Positions 6,253-9,196 of a DNA stretch of 9,196 nucleotides are shown here, piece by piece. The notes under the pieces were generated by a model. The model saw only the letters and a program-made list of their open reading frames with translations, was not told where the DNA came from and ran no database searches. This stretch comes from JAWXVD01 sp044425705 (GTDB lineage: Bacteria; Bacillota; Clostridia; Lachnospirales; Lachnospiraceae). The first letter of the stretch is position 1. Each line of letters opens with the position of its first letter. The translations under genes and the position numbers were made by a program. Where the stretch lies: NCBI GenBank assembly GCA_044425705.1, contig JAWXVD010000135.1, forward strand, positions 1 through 9,196, given 5' to 3'.

Positions 6253-6257
6253 CCTCC
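6253..6257 (-). promoter_or_regulatory. ribosome binding site that fixes the Spo0A-like start
   Basis: GGAGG on the minus strand, 5 bases before ATG 6245-6247. It overlaps the alternative ATG 6257-6259, which has no ribosome binding site of its own. Confidence 0.8.
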
Positions 6258-6290
6258 ATCCGAAATGTTTTTTACCATCCATGTTTATTT

Positions 6291-6315
6291 TATCAAATAA
6301 GTATCGTATTTGATA
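6291..6315. promoter_or_regulatory. candidate operator: perfect inverted repeat between divergent regulators
   Basis: TATCAAATA (6291-6299) and TATTTGATA (6307-6315) are perfect inverted repeats with a 7-bp spacer. A second nested repeat, GTATC (6301-6305) with GATAC (6312-6316), overlaps. The site lies in the only intergenic space between the divergent Spo0A-like and XRE genes. Its right arm ends in TTGATA, a possible -35 for the plus-strand gene. Autoregulation by the XRE protein is the simplest reading; it is not shown. Confidence 0.6.
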
Positions 6316-6370
6316 CATTTATTAAGGCGTCTGTAACTATTAATTTTTTATTATCTTTGCCATATATGGC

Positions 6371-6380
6371 AAGAAGGAGG
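6371..6380 (+). promoter_or_regulatory. ribosome binding site that fixes the XRE regulator start
   Basis: AAGAAGGAGG ends 6 bases before ATG 6387. It excludes the upstream in-frame TTG at 6357 and the ATG at 6366, both of which precede this site. Confidence 0.85.
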
Positions 6381-6386
6381 CTATCT

Positions 6387-7103
6387 ATGTATAAAAGAAA
6401 TCATACCGAGTATTGTATTTTATTAAGTAAAAATATTAAGATTCTACTCACATCAAATCATTGGAATTTAAAAACACTTTCAGAAAAATCTGATATTCCT
6501 TATGACACTTTAACAAAAATCATGAACCACACTATTTCTAATCCTACCTTATCTACGCTTATGAAATTATCAACTACATTTAACTGTACTATAGATTCTT
6601 TATTGCATGAGGATTTTCATACACAAACACGGATTTCTTCTCTTCCCTCTCATATACGTACCACACTTTACTATATGATGAATTTCATACACTTGCATCA
6701 AAATCAGCCTACGAGCGTACATTCCAAATTCGTGCCTCTTCATACTCCTTTTGATGAAGTTTCTACTTCAGTTCAATATAATTTCTCTAAAGTAGAAGCT
6801 CTCGATGTTTGTTCCTATGAAAAAAGATATCAAAACCAAATTAGCTTTGCTATTCGAATTAGAAATAATAATTATCATCCTGTCTTTTTTGAGAATGACA
6901 TTCTTTTATTCGGATCTAACCGTACACCACAATATGGTGAAATCGGTTTATTCGCTCACAATAATACGCTATATCTACGGCAATTTTTCCCTGGTGCTCC
7001 TATCAGGTTAGTCTCCGTAAATCAAATTGGCACCCCTATCATTCTTTCCACTCTAAACAATTGGCACATATTAGGATATGCAATCACCTTGCACCAAAGC
7101 TAG
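6387..7103 (+). CDS. XRE-family regulator with a degenerate LexA/S24-like C-terminal domain
   Basis: A 238-residue cytoplasmic regulator. Residues about 15-75 form an XRE helix-turn-helix (LKTLSEKSDIPYDTLTKIMN, then a turn and LMKLSTTFNC). After a linker of about 75 residues, residues 152-236 follow the LexA/CI/S24 fold: FAIRIRNNNYHPVFFENDIL, then YGEIGLFAHNNTLYLRQF, PGAPIRLVSVN and WHILGYAI. In active members the Ser is in GDSMxP and the Lys in a strand ending VKRL. Here those positions read NNNYHP (Asn162) and YLRQF (Arg198), so self-cleavage should be lost. It may sense a ligand or partner, or act as a constitutive repressor. It is divergent from the Spo0A-like gene across a palindrome and ends at a strong terminator. 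Confidence 0.88.
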   Translation: MYKRNHTEYCILLSKNIKILLTSNHWNLKTLSEKSDIPYDTLTKIMNHTISNPTLSTLMKLSTTFNCTIDSLLHEDFHTQTRISSLPSHIRTTLYYMMNFIHLHQNQPTSVHSKFVPLHTPFDEVSTSVQYNFSKVEALDVCSYEKRYQNQISFAIRIRNNNYHPVFFENDILLFGSNRTPQYGEIGLFAHNNTLYLRQFFPGAPIRLVSVNQIGTPIILSTLNNWHILGYAITLHQS

Positions 7104-7130
7104 TTTTAAAAAACCTCTTATCTACACACA

Positions 7131-7183
7131 TAAAATGACCTCTAATAGTTAGGTATAAACGCTAACTATTAGAGGTCATTTTA
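7131..7183. terminator. bidirectional terminator between the XRE and rrf2 genes
   Basis: A perfect 22-bp inverted repeat (7131-7152 with 7162-7183) with a 9-nt loop. Both arms end in A4/T4, so it can serve the plus-strand XRE gene and the minus-strand cysK-rrf2 transcript, which converge here. Its arm sequence, with core TGACCTC then TAATAGTTAG, is closely related to a second inverted repeat at 9088-9142. Confidence 0.85.
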
Positions 7184-7226
7184 CTGTATGCTCTCTGATT
7201 TATTTTCACCCTTTATTTCCTAAATT

Positions 7227-7256
7227 GTAACTATTCAGCTATAAGCTGAAAGTTAC
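7227..7256 (-). promoter_or_regulatory. hairpin just after the rrf2 stop codon
   Basis: GTAACT (7227-7232) pairs with AGTTAC (7251-7256), and TTCAGCT (7234-7240) with AGCTGAA (7244-7250); one base is bulged and the loop is 3 nt. No T-run follows, so it is probably a 3'-end stability or backup structure ahead of the main terminator. Confidence 0.5.
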
Positions 7257-7270
7257 CTTAAATTTTCCCC

Positions 7271-7711
7271 TTAAATACAATAATTCATTCCTTCTAAACG
7301 CTCCTGTTGCTTTTCTACTAAATCAGCAATTGTGACTCCGTCTACTACTCGATTAATGGCATCCGATAATTCCTGCCACACTCCTAATGTTTCACAGGTA
7401 TCACATCTCTCACATTCATTCACTTCATCGTCCAAACACACCACAGGACTAAGGCTGCCTTCCGTCAACCGCAAAATCATTCCCACAGTAAAATTCTTGG
7501 GATCTCTGGCAATACGATATCCTCCTTGTGCACCTCTAGCACTTCTGACGAAACCTGCTTTATTTAAAATAGCGATAATTTGCTCCAAATACTTTTCTGA
7601 AATTTCCTGTCTTTGAGCAATTTGTTTCACTTTAATATAACCTTCATCCGCATTGGTAGCAAGGTCTATCATTACCCTAATTGCATATCGTCCTTTTGTT
7701 GAAATCTTCAT
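7271..7711 (-). CDS. Rrf2-family transcriptional regulator with four clustered cysteines (IscR/CymR-like)
   Basis: A 146-residue winged-helix repressor of the Rrf2 family. It begins MKISTKGRYAIRVMIDLA, has the recognition region ISEKYLEQIIAILNKAGFVRS and the wing GAQGGYRIA, which are family hallmarks. The region after residue 90 carries Cys92, Cys100, Cys103 and Cys106 (C-x7-C-x2-C-x2-C). IscR uses three Cys in this area to bind an Fe-S cluster, so a cluster or metal is plausible; Bacillus CymR lacks this set. AGAGGG lies 4 bases before ATG 7711. It is 77 bp downstream of cysK on the same strand. In B. subtilis the Rrf2 protein CymR uses CysK as its co-repressor partner, so a cysteine-sensing role is likely. 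The two 17-bp boxes at the cysK promoter are its best target candidates. Confidence 0.92.
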   Translation of the reverse strand: MKISTKGRYAIRVMIDLATNADEGYIKVKQIAQRQEISEKYLEQIIAILNKAGFVRSARGAQGGYRIARDPKNFTVGMILRLTEGSLSPVVCLDDEVNECERCDTCETLGVWQELSDAINRVVDGVTIADLVEKQQERLEGMNYCI

Positions 7712-7721
7712 TTTTCCCTCT

Positions 7722-7781
7722 CATTCCGAAATATCTTTTACCAAGAAACCTAACTTGAATACCAAATTCCAGTCTGGGATT
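7722..7781 (-). repeat. element A copy 2, in the cysK-rrf2 gap
   Basis: This block matches 1168-1224 in the abgT leader. Both contain, on the plus strand, CGAA, a T-rich run, AGAAACCT and then a 9-bp stem with a 5-nt loop (here 7752-7760 with 7766-7774, one mismatch and one wobble). Both sit directly before the Shine-Dalgarno of the next gene. A shorter relative, covering only the CCGAAAT to TTTTTTACC part, lies at 6257-6277 before the Spo0A-like gene. Confidence 0.6.
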
Positions 7782-7788
7782 ATCAGTT

Positions 7789-8736
7789 CTATCCCTCAAC
7801 CTCTTCCATAAACATTGGTGTAGATAAATATCTATCTCCTGAATCTGGTAAAATAACTACAATATTTTTCCCTGCATTCTCTTCTCTTTTAGCTATTTCC
7901 GTTGCCGTAAAAAGAGCTGCTCCAGAAGAAATTCCTACAAGTACACCTTCTGTTTGGGCAATCATTCTTCCTGTGATGAATGCATCTTCATTATTAACTG
8001 TGAGGATTTCATCATAAATTTTTGTATCTAATACTGCAGGCACAAATCCAGCTCCTATTCCTTGGATTTTGTGAGCTCCTGGCTTTCCGCCAGAAAGAAT
8101 TGGGCTTGATGCAGGTTCCATTCCAATAATTTTAATATTTGGATTTTTTTCTTTTAAAAATCTACCAATTCCTGTAATGGTTCCACCTGTTCCAATTCCA
8201 GCCACTAAAATATCAATTTCTCCATCTGTATCACCCCAGATTTCTGGTCCTGTAGTTTCATAATGAGCTTGTGCATTGGCCTGATTATCAAACTGCCCTA
8301 AAATAATAGAATTAGGTGTGACTGCCTGTAACTCTTCTGCTTTTGCAATAGCACCTTTCATTCCCAGTTCACCTTTTGTCAAAACTAATTTTGCCCCGTA
8401 TGCTCTAAGCAATGTTCTTCTTTCTACACTCATAGTATCTGGCAATGTTAAAATCGCAGTATACCCTCTTGCTGCTGCCACACTAGCTAAACCAATTCCT
8501 GTATTTCCACTAGTAGGCTCAATAATGGTTCCTCCAGCTTTTAAAACGCCTCTCTCTTCTGCATCCATAATCATCTGTAATGCAATTCTATCTTTTATGC
8601 TTCCTGCTGGGTTAAAATACTCTAATTTTGCTAAGATTGTTGCATTTGTCACCGATACTTTCTTCTGATAGTTATCCATTCTCATAATTGGTGTATTTCC
8701 TACAAGCTCTGTCATATTCTTTTTTATATTTCCCAT
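7789..8736 (-). CDS. cysK: cysteine synthase (O-acetylserine sulfhydrylase)
   Basis: A 315-residue PLP enzyme that makes L-cysteine from O-acetyl-L-serine and sulfide in the cytoplasm. Landmarks are VGNTPI (12-17), PAGSIKDR (43-50) with the PLP Lys48, TSGNTGIG (75-82) for substrate carboxylate binding, GQFDNQAN (147-154), the phosphate-binding GTGGT (182-186) and the C-terminal SGDRY (299-303) that contacts the PLP ring. The length and all key residues match CysK. CysM-type enzymes are the main alternative, less likely from the loop sequences. A Gly/Ala-rich GGAAGGA lies about 11 bases before ATG 8736. It is the first gene of a two-gene unit with rrf2. Its promoter has two operator-like boxes and a leader of about 185 nt with competing hairpins. 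Confidence 0.95.
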   Translation of the reverse strand: MGNIKKNMTELVGNTPIMRMDNYQKKVSVTNATILAKLEYFNPAGSIKDRIALQMIMDAEERGVLKAGGTIIEPTSGNTGIGLASVAAARGYTAILTLPDTMSVERRTLLRAYGAKLVLTKGELGMKGAIAKAEELQAVTPNSIILGQFDNQANAQAHYETTGPEIWGDTDGEIDILVAGIGTGGTITGIGRFLKEKNPNIKIIGMEPASSPILSGGKPGAHKIQGIGAGFVPAVLDTKIYDEILTVNNEDAFITGRMIAQTEGVLVGISSGAALFTATEIAKREENAGKNIVVILPDSGDRYLSTPMFMEEVEG

Positions 8737-8798
8737 GATGTTTTAATTCCTTCCTTCTGATTCTTTTTAACATTCTACATCTTCAATATTTAAGTCCA

Positions 8799-8866
8799 GT
8801 AATTTCACTTGCTGGCAAGGGTGAAATCACAGGCGCTGAGGACGAAAATTTATTTTCACCCTTTGC
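8799..8866 (-). promoter_or_regulatory. cysK leader with two mutually exclusive hairpins
   Basis: Fold 1 pairs 8799-8807 with 8822-8830 (9 bp, one wobble on the RNA strand) plus an inner stem, 8808-8811 with 8816-8819. Fold 2 pairs 8815-8826 with 8854-8866 (12 bp with one bulged base). Both use the block 8822-8826, so they cannot coexist. No U-tract follows either hairpin, so control would act on translation or stability, or by antitermination not visible here. Confidence 0.5.
8827..8859 (-). CDS. possible 10-aa GTG leader ORF (VKINFRPQRL) upstream of cysK
   Basis: GTG 8857-8859 opens ten codons, VKINFRPQRL, ending at TGA 8827-8829. The ribosome binding site is weak (AAAGG adjoining the GTG). 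The GTG lies in one arm of fold 2 and the TGA in the other arm's neighbour, so translation could bias the fold. Past the TGA, in the +1 frame, the leader reads CDFTLASK then stop, which resembles the PfoR-family leader peptide end. Coding status is unproven. Confidence 0.25.
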   Translation of the reverse strand: MKINFRPQRL

Positions 8867-8896
8867 TATCTTCTGTATACACATAAAAATTTATTC

Positions 8897-8913
8897 CCTA
8901 CTATGTCAATAGG
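8897..8913. promoter_or_regulatory. operator-like box, cysK proximal copy
   Basis: CCTACTATGTCAATAGG, with a palindromic core CTAT-GTCA-ATAG. Here one more G-C pair flanks each end (8896-8914). It lies about 8-24 bases after the predicted transcription start of the distal promoter, a position suited to blocking RNA polymerase. The minus strand contains TTGACA but no good -10 follows. Confidence 0.65.
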
Positions 8914-8927
8914 GTTTTTATGAATTC

Positions 8928-8956
8928 ATAATACTATTCATTTCCTACTATGTCAA
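8928..8956 (-). promoter_or_regulatory. cysK: predicted sigma-A promoter of cysK-rrf2
   Basis: On the minus strand TTGACA (8951-8956, perfect) and TATTAT (8928-8933) are 17 bases apart. The -35 is embedded in the distal operator-like box. Transcription should start near 8921. Confidence 0.8.
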
Positions 8957-8960
8957 TAGG
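8944..8960. promoter_or_regulatory. operator-like box, cysK distal copy
   Basis: Identical 17-bp CCTACTATGTCAATAGG, 47 bp from the proximal copy. It covers the -35 of the cysK promoter, so a bound protein would exclude sigma-A. The Rrf2 regulator encoded two genes away is the natural candidate to bind. Confidence 0.65.
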
Positions 8961-9087
8961 TTTTATAGTATTTTACTTTTTTAGACTTGTATGATACAAG
9001 TTGACAGACCGAAACGAAGGTATGGGTATTTCTATAAAAAAATTTTTCATTTACTAACTTTTTGATTATCACATAATCCTGTCACAA

Positions 9088-9142
9088 TAAAGTAACCCCC
9101 AAATGGTTAGCTTTTGCTTCTAACAATTAGGAGGTCACTTTA
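9088..9142 (-). terminator. inverted-repeat terminator of a gene off the right edge; related to 7131-7183
   Basis: Arms 9088-9110 and 9120-9142 pair at 19 of 23 positions as DNA. Two of the four mismatches become G-U wobbles on the minus-strand RNA but not on the plus, so minus-strand transcription is favoured. It lies 25 bases after a minus-strand stop codon at 9167-9169. Arm sequence matches the terminator at 7131-7183 closely. Confidence 0.65.
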
Positions 9143-9166
9143 CTTATAATGAATTTATTATTTTAT

Positions 9167-9196
9167 TTACTCTTTAATTTCACTTACATATTCGTA
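9167..9196 (-). CDS. possible 3' end of a gene entering from the right (last 9 codons)
   Basis: From the edge the minus strand reads YEYVSEIKE then TAA (9167-9169), followed at a normal distance by the hairpin 9088-9142. Too short to identify; supported only by the stop-plus-terminator arrangement. Confidence 0.4.
   Translation of the reverse strand, partial: YEYVSEIKE

Noticed and set aside
6357..6386. TTG or earlier ATG start for the XRE regulator
   Set aside because: AAGAAGGAGG at 6371-6380 lies inside that extension and is perfectly spaced for ATG 6387.
8318..8668. Plus-strand reading frame of 116 codons
   Set aside because: It is antisense to cysK, which has every catalytic motif; the antisense product has no family features.
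8897..8960. CRISPR-like pair of repeats
   Set aside because: Only two copies, each palindromic and placed on a strong promoter; no array or cas gene. Operators explain them better.

Overview
The window reads as a low-GC, endospore-forming clostridial chromosome, most likely from the Lachnospiraceae or a close relative. The grounds are a DUF6472-type small Cys protein, a Spo0A-type DNA-binding domain, a PfoR-type membrane protein, strong AGGAG-type ribosome binding sites and AT-rich intergenic DNA. No tRNA, rRNA, CRISPR array or transposase was seen. Nearly everything is on the minus strand; the one confident plus-strand gene is the XRE regulator at 6387-7103.

Layout, left to right. Positions 1-1156 (minus) hold the first 385 codons of an AbgT-family transporter that runs off the left edge. 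It has a promoter and a leader with three hairpins (1157-1343). Next is a minus-strand gene run read from right to left: DUF6472 protein (4038-4232), unknown 115-120 aa protein (3609-3959), membrane-anchored ComEC-type metallo-beta-lactamase-fold protein (2483-3526) and inositol-monophosphatase-family phosphatase (1561-2349). A good sigma-A-type promoter at 4265-4293 starts the run and a hairpin terminator at 1486-1530 ends it. A very long hairpin (4424-4505) separates this run from a PfoR/PTS_EIIC_2-type membrane protein (4530-5597), whose leader carries structured sequence and a possible 15-codon peptide.

Positions 5774-7103 form a regulatory pair: a Spo0A effector-domain protein without a receiver domain (minus) and a divergent XRE regulator with a LexA/S24-like C-terminal domain (plus). 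The S24-like domain appears to have lost its catalytic Ser and Lys. A perfect 9-bp inverted repeat (6291-6315) lies between them and is the obvious shared operator candidate.

Positions 7131-9142 form a sulfur module: cysteine synthase (cysK) followed by an Rrf2-family regulator with four clustered cysteines. Two copies of one 17-bp palindromic box sit at the cysK promoter, one over the -35 and one just after the predicted start site. That layout suggests repression by the neighbouring Rrf2 protein. The module is bracketed by two related inverted-repeat terminators. At the right edge (9167-9196) the last codons of another minus-strand gene may be visible.

The most unusual content is in the untranslated leaders. 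The cysK and PfoR-family leaders share a hairpin module that also reads as a shared peptide (CDFxLxxK then stop). The cysK leader can form two mutually exclusive hairpins around a 10-codon GTG ORF. The abgT and rrf2 leaders share a different ~55-bp hairpin element placed just before the ribosome binding site. Functions for these elements are inference only.
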